DNA from: an uncultured Oscillospiraceae bacterium
GTDB lineage: Bacteria; Bacillota; Clostridia; Oscillospirales; Oscillospiraceae
Direction of reading: 5' to 3'
Length of the DNA: 62,666 bases
Assembly (NCBI GenBank): GCA_934636655.1
Contig: CAKUAS010000012.1
Span: 1 to 62,666 of the forward strand
The notes under the pieces are model-generated. The model saw only the letters and a list, made by a program, of their open reading frames with translations, had not been told where the DNA came from and ran no database searches. Shown piece by piece: positions 49,712 through 57,472 of this stretch (position 1 is its first letter; each line of letters begins with the position of its first letter). The translations under genes and the position numbers were made by a program.

Positions 49712-50284
49712 ATGGTCATGGTCGCGGTAAAACTCAAGATGGTTGCGATTGCGCTAGTGTTTTGCTTTGTTCCGTTAATCGCGCTTTTAATAGATTCGGT
49801 TATTAAAAAACCTGAAAACGTGAGAAAAAGCATTGCAGATGAACATTTTACTGTTGAATACCCAAAGTATGTGTTTTGGGTTGGTGTACTTGACTGTATG
49901 GCTGCGTTAGTAGTATTTTTAGTGTTTGTAGTTAATGGTGAGACACCAGTAAGAGCCCATGCTTATATGCTGAGCGGTATAGTTTTGTTCTTTTGGTTTG
50001 GAACATACATTTTAATTGAAGCAAGAACAGGTAAAACTGTAGTGTATTATGGCCTTATAACGGTATATAGACCAATGAGAAAAATATTTTCGTTCACCTT
50101 TTCGGATGTCGTTAGCGCGAAACGAAAATCGAAGAAGTTATACTATGGTACTGATGAAAGAATTGTTGTAATTACAAAATCGGGAATGAAAATGAGCATA
50201 GGCAACATTGAAATGCAATATGAACGGTTTTGTAGGCTAATCAAAACAAATGTTCCAAATGAATTACTGACCGGGTTCGATTAA
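49712..50284 (+). CDS. Membrane protein with PH-like tail, possibly horizontally acquired
   Basis: A 190-residue protein with three hydrophobic segments (about 8-28, 53-74, 84-102) and a soluble beta-rich end (KTVVYYGLITVYRPMRKIFSFTFSDV ... KSGMKMSIGNIEMQYERF) that looks like a PH-type domain of DUF6560-like clostridial proteins. AGGAGA precedes the ATG at 49712. The gene is much richer in A and T than both neighbours and uses AAA, ATT and TTA freely, which points to recent acquisition. Own strong terminator. Confidence 0.6.
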   Translation: MVMVAVKLKMVAIALVFCFVPLIALLIDSVIKKPENVRKSIADEHFTVEYPKYVFWVGVLDCMAALVVFLVFVVNGETPVRAHAYMLSGIVLFFWFGTYILIEARTGKTVVYYGLITVYRPMRKIFSFTFSDVVSAKRKSKKLYYGTDERIVVITKSGMKMSIGNIEMQYERFCRLIKTNVPNELLTGFD

Positions 50285-50290
50285 AAATGT

Positions 50291-50335
50291 TTTTGCAGGA
50301 GCATATCACCCGATATGCTCCTGCAAAACTTTTTT
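50291..50335 (+). terminator. Strong terminator
   Basis: TTTTGCAGGAGCATATC and GATATGCTCCTGCAAAA form a perfect 17-bp stem with a 4-nt loop, followed by CTTTTTT. Confidence 0.9.
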
Positions 50336-50419
50336 ATGTAAACCACACGATGCGGCAGACTTTGCAAGGAAAACAGTGTAAGTTTTCTATATACTCTACG
50401 GTGTATAGGAGGTACACTT

Positions 50420-51232
50420 ATGCAAGCGACAAAGCTGCGCCCCGGAACGCGGCGGGGCGGCGTGATCTGGCTGCCGGTGGACGAGCTTGAGCCCAGTCCC
50501 GTGCAGCCGCGAAAAAACTTTCCCGACGGAGAGCTTCAGGAGCTCTCCGAGAGCATAGCCCAATACGGCGTTTTGAATCCCCTGACCGTGCGGCTGCGCG
50601 ACAGCAGGTATGAGCTCGTCGCCGGCGAGCGGCGGCTGAGAGCCGCGCGCCTTGCCGGACTTTACGATGTGCCGTGTATCCTGCTCGATGTGAGCCTTGA
50701 GGACGCAAGCCTCATCGCGCTCGTCGAAAATCTGCAGCGGCGCGATCTCGATTTCATCGAGGAGGCAAACGGCCTGAGTCAGCTGATAAAGCTCTTCGGC
50801 ATGAGCCAGGAGGAGGCCGCGCGCAGGATAGGCAAATCGCAGTCGGCGGTGGCGAACAAGCTGCGGCTTTTGAAACTGCCCGAGGACGTGCTCGCCTCGC
50901 TGCGCGATAACGGCCTTACCGAGCGCCACGGGCGCGCTCTGCTGCGTCTGCCGGACGATAACGCCCGGCGCATGGCGCTGGAATATATGATCGAGCACGA
51001 CCTGAACGTCGCCGCCGCCGACGCGTATATCGAGTCGCTCCTGCGCGAGCCGGAGGAGAAGCCCGACCCGAAGCGGACGTTTATCATGAAGGATGTGCGC
51101 GTTTTCGTGAACACCATCCTGCACGGGCTCGACCTCATGAAGCAGGGCGGCATCGCCGCCGGAATGAAGCGCGAGGAGACCGACAGCGAGTTGATACTTA
51201 CAATATCCATCCCTAAAGGCAAATCCGAATAA
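50420..51232 (+). CDS. noc: ParB/Noc-family DNA-binding protein
   Basis: A 270-residue CTP-switch protein. Residues 15-110 are the ParB nuclease-like domain with the CTP-binding GERRLRAARLAGL; the HTH is MSQEEAARRIGKSQSAVANKLRLLKL; a short C-terminal dimer domain follows (residues 215-270). No parA lies beside it, so it is more likely Noc, which links division-site choice to the nucleoid, than chromosome-partition ParB. The N-terminus (RPGTRRGGVIW) lacks an obvious long membrane-targeting helix. AGGAGG before the ATG. Confidence 0.82.
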   Translation: MQATKLRPGTRRGGVIWLPVDELEPSPVQPRKNFPDGELQELSESIAQYGVLNPLTVRLRDSRYELVAGERRLRAARLAGLYDVPCILLDVSLEDASLIALVENLQRRDLDFIEEANGLSQLIKLFGMSQEEAARRIGKSQSAVANKLRLLKLPEDVLASLRDNGLTERHGRALLRLPDDNARRMALEYMIEHDLNVAAADAYIESLLREPEEKPDPKRTFIMKDVRVFVNTILHGLDLMKQGGIAAGMKREETDSELILTISIPKGKSE

Positions 51233-51241
51233 GACAAACTT

Positions 51242-51274
51242 ATACCGTCGTAGAATGTATACGACGGTATTTTA
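51242..51274 (+). terminator. Terminator of noc
   Basis: ATACCGTCGTA and TACGACGGTAT form an 11-bp stem followed by TTTTAAA. Confidence 0.8.
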
Positions 51275-51291
51275 AATGTGGAGGCGCTGAA

Positions 51292-51591
51292 ATGATAAGC
51301 TATTTTTCCGAGCTGAGATACAAAGAGGTCATCGACGTACACACCGGCAGACGCCTCGGCTATGTGTGCGACGCGGAGTTTGACGAGGCAGAGGGGCGGC
51401 TCATCTCGCTCATAACGCCCGGAAAGGCGAAGTTTTTCGGACTTTTCGGCAGGGAGGACGACTATATCCTGCCGTGGAAATGCATCGTTCGTATCGGCGG
51501 AGACATCATCCTCGTCGAGACTGCGGACGATCAGCCGCGCCGACGCAGAAAAAAAGAAAAAATTTTTGACAAAATGGCAAAAAACTATTGA
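51292..51591 (+). CDS. YlmC/YmxH-family PRC-barrel protein
   Basis: A 99-residue single PRC-barrel protein (SELRYKEVIDVHTGRRLGYVCDAEFDEAEGRLISLI ... ILPWKCIVRIGGDIILVE) with a basic tail (RRRRKKEKIFDK). The family is tied to spore-forming Firmicutes, where it is expressed with sporulation genes, though its function is unknown. GGAGG before the ATG. Its stop lies within the rpsB promoter. Confidence 0.85.
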   Translation: MISYFSELRYKEVIDVHTGRRLGYVCDAEFDEAEGRLISLITPGKAKFFGLFGREDDYILPWKCIVRIGGDIILVETADDQPRRRRKKEKIFDKMAKNY

Positions 51592-51616
51592 AAACCCGAT
51601 GAAATTTTGATATTAT
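51588..51616 (+). promoter_or_regulatory. rpsB promoter
   Basis: TTGAAA (51588-51593) and TATTAT (51611-51616) are 17 bp apart and overlap the previous stop codon. The leader to the rpsB ATG is about 95 nt and may hold an S2-binding autoregulatory structure, which I could not define. Confidence 0.7.
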
Positions 51617-51718
51617 ATCAAGGCATTTCGCACGGGCACGGACTTTTCCGCATGTGACTACGGTTTGTGGGAAGGGAAGATGTGCTCGGAGGAAAAAACA
51701 AATCAGGAGGAAAAACAA

Positions 51719-52462
51719 ATGTCAGTAGTATCAATGAAGCAGCTGCTGGAAGCCGGTGTCCACTTCGGTCACCAGACCCGCCGCTGGAACCCCAAGATGG
51801 CCGAGTATATCTACATGGAGCGTAACGGCATCTACATCATCGACCTTCAGAAGACCGTCAAAAAGCTCGAAGAGGCTTACAACTTCGTTCGCGACGTTGC
51901 GGCAAACGGTCAGAGCATCCTGTTCGTCGGCACCAAGAAGCAGGCGGCAGAGGCAGTCAAGGAAGAGGCTTCCCGCGTAGGTATGTACTATGTCAACGCA
52001 CGTTGGCTCGGCGGCATGCTCACCAACTTCAAGACCATGCGCACCCGTATCGATCGCCTTGCTCAGCTCAAGAAGATGCAGGAGGACGGCACTTTCGATA
52101 TGCTTCCCAAGAAGGAAGTCATGAAGCACATGGGCGAGATGGAGAAGCTCGAGAAGTACCTCGGCGGCGTCAAGGAAATGAAGAAGCTCCCCGGCGCAAT
52201 GTTTGTCGTTGACCCCCGCAAGGAGCACAACGCCATCGCAGAGGCCCGCAAGCTGCACATTCCCATCGTCGCAATAGTCGACACCAACTGCGACCCCGAT
52301 GAGGTCGATTACGTTATCCCCGCAAACGATGACGCTATCCGCGCCATCCGCCTGATCGCTTCCACCATGGCAAACGCCGTTCAGGAAGGCCGTCAGGGCG
52401 CCGATGCTGAGGTCGAGGAGACCCTGGCTGAGGCAGAAGCCGAAAAGGTAGACGAGGAATAA
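51719..52462 (+). CDS. rpsB: 30S ribosomal protein S2
   Basis: A 247-residue ribosomal protein. SMKQLLEAGVHFGHQTRRWNPKMAEYI is the family N-terminus; NARWLGGMLTNFKTMRTRI and IPIVAIVDTNCDPDEVDYVIPANDDAIRAI are further signatures. Acidic tail. The ATG at 51719 follows CAGGAGG; earlier in-frame ATG codons lie in the leader. tsf follows after 54 bp, the standard rpsB-tsf order. Confidence 0.98.
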   Translation: MSVVSMKQLLEAGVHFGHQTRRWNPKMAEYIYMERNGIYIIDLQKTVKKLEEAYNFVRDVAANGQSILFVGTKKQAAEAVKEEASRVGMYYVNARWLGGMLTNFKTMRTRIDRLAQLKKMQEDGTFDMLPKKEVMKHMGEMEKLEKYLGGVKEMKKLPGAMFVVDPRKEHNAIAEARKLHIPIVAIVDTNCDPDEVDYVIPANDDAIRAIRLIASTMANAVQEGRQGADAEVEETLAEAEAEKVDEE

Positions 52463-52516
52463 TTAATAAGGGAGCACACCTGCTCCCTTTCTTAAATACT
52501 GTAGGAGGAAAAAGTA

Positions 52517-53452
52517 ATGGCATTTACAGCACAGGACGTAAAGACTCTCCGTGAGATGACCGGCGTTGGCATGATGGACTGCAAGAAGGCACTGTCCGAG
52601 TGCGACGGCGATATGGACAAGGCCGTTGAGTATCTTCGTGAGAAGGGTCTTGCAAAGGCAGCAAAGAAGGCCGGCCGCATTGCTGCGGAAGGCATGGCAT
52701 ATGCATCCGTTTGCCCCGAGTGCGGCGTTGGCGCAGTTGTTGAAGTAAACTGCGAGACCGACTTCTGCGCAAAGAGCGACCTGTTCGTTTCTTTCGTTAA
52801 GGATATCTGCAAGGTCGTCCTGAAGGATGACCCCGCAGACGTTGACGCACTCATGCAGTGCAAGTACCCCGAAAGCGAGCTGACCGTCGCCGAGACCATG
52901 CCCGAGAAGGTCATGTCCATCGGCGAGAATCTTCAGATCCGTCGTTTCGCACGCTTTGGCGAAAACACCTCCGTCGCTTACGTTCACGCGGGCGGCAAGA
53001 TCGGCGTTCTCGTAAACCTCGCGGTAGAGGGCGGCATCGACGCTACCGAGGTCGGCAAGAATATCGCAATGCAGATCGCAGCACTCAATCCCCGCTTCTG
53101 GGATAAGACTCAGGTCACTGAGGATGTCCTTGCAGAGGAGAAGAAGGTTGCGCTCGCACTTATGGACAACGATCCGAAGATGGCAGCCAAGCCCGCACAG
53201 GTCAAGGAAAAGATCGTCATGGGCAAGCTGAACAAGTACTACGAAGAGAACTGCCTTATGCAGATGGAGTTCGTTCGCGGCGACCTGTTCCAGGGCAGCG
53301 TTGAAAAGTACATTGCCGACGCAGCAAAGAAGCTCGGCGGCAGCATCAAGTTTGTCGACGCAGTTCGCTTCCAGACCGGCGAAGGCATCGAGAAGAAGGA
53401 AGAGGACTTCGCGGCAGAGGTCGCAGCCCAGATGAATATGGGCAAGAAGTAA
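52517..53452 (+). CDS. tsf: Translation elongation factor Ts
   Basis: A 311-residue nucleotide-exchange factor for EF-Tu. VKTLREMTGVGMMDCKKALSE is the N-terminal UBA-like domain; EVNCETDFCAKSD is the EF-Tu contact (usually TDFVA, here TDFCA). A small CPEC cysteine pair precedes it. GTAGGAGG before the ATG. Strong terminator follows. Confidence 0.98.
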   Translation: MAFTAQDVKTLREMTGVGMMDCKKALSECDGDMDKAVEYLREKGLAKAAKKAGRIAAEGMAYASVCPECGVGAVVEVNCETDFCAKSDLFVSFVKDICKVVLKDDPADVDALMQCKYPESELTVAETMPEKVMSIGENLQIRRFARFGENTSVAYVHAGGKIGVLVNLAVEGGIDATEVGKNIAMQIAALNPRFWDKTQVTEDVLAEEKKVALALMDNDPKMAAKPAQVKEKIVMGKLNKYYEENCLMQMEFVRGDLFQGSVEKYIADAAKKLGGSIKFVDAVRFQTGEGIEKKEEDFAAEVAAQMNMGKK

Positions 53453-53472
53453 TTCCCGAATTTGATAAATTG

Positions 53473-53507
53473 AAATCCGGCAGAGGAAACTCTGCCGGAT
53501 TTTTTTC
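53473..53507 (+). terminator. Terminator of rpsB-tsf
   Basis: AAATCCGGCAGAG and CTCTGCCGGATTT form a 13-bp stem with a GAAA loop and a T run. Confidence 0.9.
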
Positions 53508-53510
53508 ATT

Positions 53511-53756
53511 GGTTAGGGAAACCACCAGCTATGCCGGTAGAGGTATCCCGTAAAAAAGCTTTAGCTTCAAGCATCGAGCGAAGCGAGTCGAGAATAACAA
53601 TCCAAAAAATTTGTATGCACTCGATAAAAACAGCTGATGCCCGTTTACGGGTGGCGGGGCATTTGATGCAAGTGAAAAATCATTCAGTGCATCTTTAGAT
53701 GCCAGCCGGTAAAAAGCCCTTCTAGGACTTATTCAAGCCTCCGGCTTAGCCGGAGG
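53511..53756. mobile_element. Possible IS200/IS605-type non-autonomous remnant
   Basis: About 245 bp without a recognisable gene. An imperfect hairpin lies at the left (ACCAGC-TAT-GCCGGT region, 53521-53540) and a perfect one at the right (CCTCCGGCT-T-AGCCGGAGG, 53738-53756). Subterminal hairpins around a short palindrome-rich segment with purine-rich AGCATCGAGCGAAGCGAG are the form of IS200/IS605 ends, so this may be a transposase-less derivative. A 56-codon open frame inside has no SD. The right hairpin could instead be the terminator of the minus-strand lipoprotein gene. Confidence 0.35.
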
Positions 53757-55229
53757 TTATGACTCAGGCTTTGCGGGGGGCTCGCCGTCCGGCTTTTGGC
53801 CGCCGGGGGTACCGGAGGGCGGCTGCATGTCGCCCATATTTCCACCGGGCTGACCGCCGGGCTGCATTCCGCCGTCCATATTGCCGACGGAGGATGTGCC
53901 GGTCTGTGCTGTGCCCGCTGCGGTGCTTTCAGAGCCTGCGTACAGGCTGTAGCTGCCGTCTGCGCTGAGCTCAGCAGAGGAGAAGAACACATACACGGCA
54001 TCGCAGCTTGCAGCACCGCTGTAAAGCTCATTGCCGCTTGCATCCTTTACGCTTATCACGTCGCCCTTGGAGATGAGCGAGCTTCCGCCGCCCATGCCGC
54101 CGGACGAGCCGAAGGTAACATACGCCTGCTGTGCGCTTATATTTACGCCCATGCCGTTCGAACCGCCTGCCGCGAGCACCGTGCCGCCGGTTACGGACAG
54201 TGTGCCGTCGGCATCAAGGGGCTGATTGTCGGCGCGGTTTGCGGTCCAAACGACGACTGTGCCGCCGGAAATGATGAGGTCGCCGTTTGAGTCAAAGCCG
54301 TCGCCTTCGGTCGAGTACGCGATGATCGAGCCGCCGGAGATGTTCATGACAAAATCGTAGTTCCCGAGGTCGGAGTTTGCAGCGTTCAGGCAGTCGTCGG
54401 AAGAGAGAATCGAGATATCGCCGGAGAGGACGTTGAGCTCAGCTGCTTCAAGCCCCTCATAGCACTCGGTGATGCTTATTTTCGGGCCGTCGGTTCCGTC
54501 GGCACCGATGTTCAATATAAGGTCGCTGTGTACGGCGTCGTCGGCAGCGGAGATATTCAGCGTGCCGCTTTCAATATTCAGCAGCTGCTCCGCGTTTATC
54601 GCATCGTTCACGGAAGCTGTGATGTTAAGCGAGAGCTCCTTGATGGTAAGGGAGGCTTCGCCTTCCTCGTCAGTGGCCGCGCCGGACTTTATGCCGTTTT
54701 TGCCGTTTGCCGTGATGTTCAGAGTGCCCGTGCCACAAAGCGTCACCTGCGATCCGTCCTTACATTTAATTACCGCGTTCTCTGCATTTTCGTTGTCGGG
54801 ATACTCATCGTCGTTGTTCTTTTCGCTATCGCTTAGGGAGTTTACGGAGCCTTCGGCGATGAGAATGCTAACCTCGGTGGACTTGTTGCAGGCTATGGGC
54901 GCTGTGTCCGCGCTCGTAAGCTCCAGTCCATCCAAGATGAGCGTCACGCCGGTCGTGCCTTTCCTCACTTCAACAGCTCCGTCGGAGCATTCGCCGGAGA
55001 GAAGATATGTGCCGGATGCTTCTATTGTAAGATGCGTGCCGTCTATCTCATATCCCGAGCTTTCGCCGGTCGCGGTGATGCCGCTGTCGGAGAAAGTAAA
55101 GGCTACGTCGGGGGAGTAACTGCCCGTTCCGGCCTGCGTTTTTGTATCATCGCCCTGCTTTGAGCATGCCGCAAGCGACAGGATCATCGCAGCGGCCAGC
55201 AGGAACACCATAAGTTTTTTGATGTTCAT
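53757..55229 (-). CDS. Carbohydrate-binding beta-helix lipoprotein (Cthe_2159/DUF4353-like)
   Basis: A 490-residue secreted lipoprotein. Signal peptide and lipobox SLAACS, then a right-handed beta-helix with repeated turns (TTGVTLILDGLELTSADTAPI, SQVTLCGTGTLNITANGKNGIKSG, ESGTLNISAADDAVHSD). The last 60 residues are Gly/Pro-rich (GGMQPGGQPGGNMGDMQ). Relatives bind acidic polysaccharide with calcium. It is divergent from a VTC-DUF4956-two-component operon, a recurrent clostridial neighbourhood that usually also includes CotH, absent here. Confidence 0.85.
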   Translation of the reverse strand: MNIKKLMVFLLAAAMILSLAACSKQGDDTKTQAGTGSYSPDVAFTFSDSGITATGESSGYEIDGTHLTIEASGTYLLSGECSDGAVEVRKGTTGVTLILDGLELTSADTAPIACNKSTEVSILIAEGSVNSLSDSEKNNDDEYPDNENAENAVIKCKDGSQVTLCGTGTLNITANGKNGIKSGAATDEEGEASLTIKELSLNITASVNDAINAEQLLNIESGTLNISAADDAVHSDLILNIGADGTDGPKISITECYEGLEAAELNVLSGDISILSSDDCLNAANSDLGNYDFVMNISGGSIIAYSTEGDGFDSNGDLIISGGTVVVWTANRADNQPLDADGTLSVTGGTVLAAGGSNGMGVNISAQQAYVTFGSSGGMGGGSSLISKGDVISVKDASGNELYSGAASCDAVYVFFSSAELSADGSYSLYAGSESTAAGTAQTGTSSVGNMDGGMQPGGQPGGNMGDMQPPSGTPGGQKPDGEPPAKPES

Positions 55230-55286
55230 TTCAAATGACCTCCTTCATTTCGGATGAGCCCATTGTAAAGCCGCGACTTAAAAACA

Positions 55287-55318
55287 ACCTAAAGAAAATT
55301 AAGTTTATTTCTTTAGGT
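55287..55318. promoter_or_regulatory. Inverted repeat in the divergent promoter region
   Basis: ACCTAAAGAAA (55287-55297) and TTTCTTTAGGT (55308-55318) form a perfect 11-bp inverted repeat with a 10-bp centre, flanked by TTAA(G/A) repeats. It lies midway between the divergent beta-helix and VTC genes, a likely site for the response regulator encoded downstream. Confidence 0.55.
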
Positions 55319-55367
55319 AAATTTTAAGCAAAGAGTTTATGATGGCGTTGTAAAGGAGGTAAGCACC

Positions 55368-56093
55368 ATGGCAGAAAACATCCAGTGCTGCTTTGAGCGC
55401 TACGAAAAGAAGTACCGTCTGACGAAAGCTCAGCAGCGTTTAATATTAAACGGTATGCGCGATCACATGCAGGCCGATAAGTTCGGCAGGTATACGATCT
55501 GCAATATATATTATGACACTGACGATTGGCAGCTAATTCGTGCGTCGATAGAAAAGCCGGTGTATAAGGAAAAGCTCCGCGTCCGCAGCTACGGCGTGCA
55601 GGGCGATGACGGCAAGGTGTTTGTCGAGCTTAAAAAGAAGTACGACGGCGTTGTTTATAAGCGCAGGATCACCACCGCGCCGGAAACGGCAAAAGAGTTC
55701 CTAAACGGGGAAATCTCCGGAGAGAAATTCGGGCAGATAGGCAGAGAAATCGAGTGGTTCCAGTCGTTTTACTCGGCTGTGCCCAAGGTGTTTATAGGAT
55801 ATGACCGTCTGGCCTTCGCCGGTGTCGAGCAGCCCGAGCTGCGCATTACATTTGATACCGACATTCGCTACCGCACGACGGAGCTCGACCTGCGCCTGGG
55901 CGATCATGGCGCACCGGTGCTGCCGCACGACGAAGTACTAATGGAGATAAAAATACCCGGGGTGTGCCCGATGTGGCTCAGCGAACTGCTGTCCAAAGCC
56001 GGAGCCTTTCCGACATCGTTTTCAAAGATAGGCTATTGCTACACAAATCATATTCTAAAATCCGAAAAAAAGGAGGAACGGAGCTGTGCTTGA
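55368..56093 (+). CDS. VTC-domain protein (polyphosphate-polymerase-like)
   Basis: A 241-residue CYTH-like tunnel-domain protein: FERYEKKYRLT, YTICNIYYDTDD, KLRVRSYG, FVELKKKYDGVVYKRR, LMEIKIPG and a final SKIGYCY carry the basic and acidic residues of VTC polyphosphate polymerases. In bacteria such domains sit beside DUF4956 proteins, as here. Product unproven in this setting; polyphosphate or a phosphorylated surface modification is possible. AAGGAGG before the ATG. Confidence 0.83.
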   Translation: MAENIQCCFERYEKKYRLTKAQQRLILNGMRDHMQADKFGRYTICNIYYDTDDWQLIRASIEKPVYKEKLRVRSYGVQGDDGKVFVELKKKYDGVVYKRRITTAPETAKEFLNGEISGEKFGQIGREIEWFQSFYSAVPKVFIGYDRLAFAGVEQPELRITFDTDIRYRTTELDLRLGDHGAPVLPHDEVLMEIKIPGVCPMWLSELLSKAGAFPTSFSKIGYCYTNHILKSEKKEERSCA

Positions 56094-56748
56094 ATCAATA
56101 ATATCTTCGGGACTCACTCTGTCCACGTTTTTAATATGTACCTTGACTTCGCTTGTCCTCGGCATAGGCATCGCCTTTGTCGGGATGTACCGCTCGCGCT
56201 CGACGCAGAGCTTCGCCGTTGCACTGGCGATACTGCCGGTGGTCGTGCAGCTCGTTATCATGCTCGTTAACGGCAATGTCGGAGCAGGCGTAGCCGTCGC
56301 GGGAGCGTTCAGCCTCGTGAGGTTCCGTTCCGTGCCCGGCACGGCGCGTGAGATAGGAGTTTTGTTCATGGCAATGGCCATCGGACTTGCGACCGGTATG
56401 GGCTTCGTTGGGCTTGCCGTCATATCATTTATCATTATCTCCGCGGTCATCCTGCTTTTGACCGCAACGGGTTTCGGCAAGGCTTCCGTTGCCGAGCGCA
56501 GTCTGAAGATAACCATTCCGGAAAACCTCGATTACGAGGGGGTGTTCGACGACGTTTTTGCCAAATACACAAAGTCGGCAGAGCTCGTAAAGGTCAAGAC
56601 CTCGAACATGGGAACGCTCTACGAGCTTCAATACAGCATCGTTCTCAAGGGCGAGAACGTGCCCAAGGAGTTTCTCGACGAGCTGCGCTGCCGCAACGGA
56701 AACCTCAACATCGTCTGCGGCCGCGAGGTGCAGAAGGAAGCGCTGTAG
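56086..56748 (+). CDS. DUF4956 membrane protein
   Basis: A 220-residue protein with four helices in the first 130 residues, a conserved basic stretch (AGAFSLVRFRSVPGTAREIG) and a soluble ferredoxin-like C-terminus. DUF4956 proteins pair with VTC-domain proteins and probably form the membrane part of the same machine. The start is GTG 56086 with AAGGAGG upstream, overlapping the VTC gene by 8 bp. Confidence 0.85.
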   Translation: MLESIISSGLTLSTFLICTLTSLVLGIGIAFVGMYRSRSTQSFAVALAILPVVVQLVIMLVNGNVGAGVAVAGAFSLVRFRSVPGTAREIGVLFMAMAIGLATGMGFVGLAVISFIIISAVILLLTATGFGKASVAERSLKITIPENLDYEGVFDDVFAKYTKSAELVKVKTSNMGTLYELQYSIVLKGENVPKEFLDELRCRNGNLNIVCGREVQKEAL

Positions 56749-56797
56749 CTTGATTTTTGCGGAAACACTATTTATAATCTGCTCAGAGGTGATATAA

Positions 56798-57472
56798 ATG
56801 AAGCTGCTGATAGCCGAGGACGAGCTCGACCTTGCCGAGGCGCTGACGGTGTTTTTTGAGAAAAACCACTTCACGGTCGATGCCGTGCATAACGGATTCG
56901 ATGCGTACGAATATGCCGTTACGGGCGAGTACGACGCGGTAATACTGGACGTGATGATGCCGAAGATGAACGGCATTCAGGTGCTCGAACGGCTGCGCAG
57001 CGAGGGCGTGAACACGCCGATCATGATGCTGACGGCAAAGGGAGAGAAAAACGACCGTATCACGGGCTTCAACGCCGGAGCGGACGACTATCTGCCAAAG
57101 CCGTTTGATCCGGATGAGCTTCTGAGCCGTGTGCGCGCCATCCTGCGCCGCAGCTCGGCATATGTGCCGACGGAGCTCAGCTTCGGCGACCTGACGCTCA
57201 GTCCTTCGACGGGCGAAATGAGGTGCGGAGAAAATTCCCTCAGACTCAGCGGCCGCGAGTTTCAGGTCATGGAGCTGTTCATGCGTGCGCCGCGTCAGGT
57301 GTTCTCGGCAGAGCGCATCATGGAAAAGGTCTGGGGTTGGGATAACGAGGCAGAGATAAACGTCGTGTGGGTGAACATATCCAACCTTCGCAAAAAGCTA
57401 AGAGCCATCGGTTCGAGCGTCGAGCTCCGTGCAAACCGCGGCCTCGGCTATGTGCTGGAGGATGTGCGATGA
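56798..57472 (+). CDS. OmpR/PhoB-family response regulator
   Basis: A 224-residue regulator. Receiver domain with phospho-acceptor Asp51 (AVILDVMMPKMNG), Thr and Lys in MLTAKG and LPKPFD; winged-helix effector domain ending ELRANRGLGYVLED. GAGGTGA and ATG are 5 nt apart. It overlaps the kinase start (ATGA). It likely controls the beta-helix/VTC divergent promoter. Confidence 0.92.
   Translation: MKLLIAEDELDLAEALTVFFEKNHFTVDAVHNGFDAYEYAVTGEYDAVILDVMMPKMNGIQVLERLRSEGVNTPIMMLTAKGEKNDRITGFNAGADDYLPKPFDPDELLSRVRAILRRSSAYVPTELSFGDLTLSPSTGEMRCGENSLRLSGREFQVMELFMRAPRQVFSAERIMEKVWGWDNEAEINVVWVNISNLRKKLRAIGSSVELRANRGLGYVLEDVR

Noticed and set aside
53533..53701. A 56-codon frame in the gap after tsf
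   Set aside because: No SD, no protein family, and the DNA is dominated by palindromes, so coding is unlikely.
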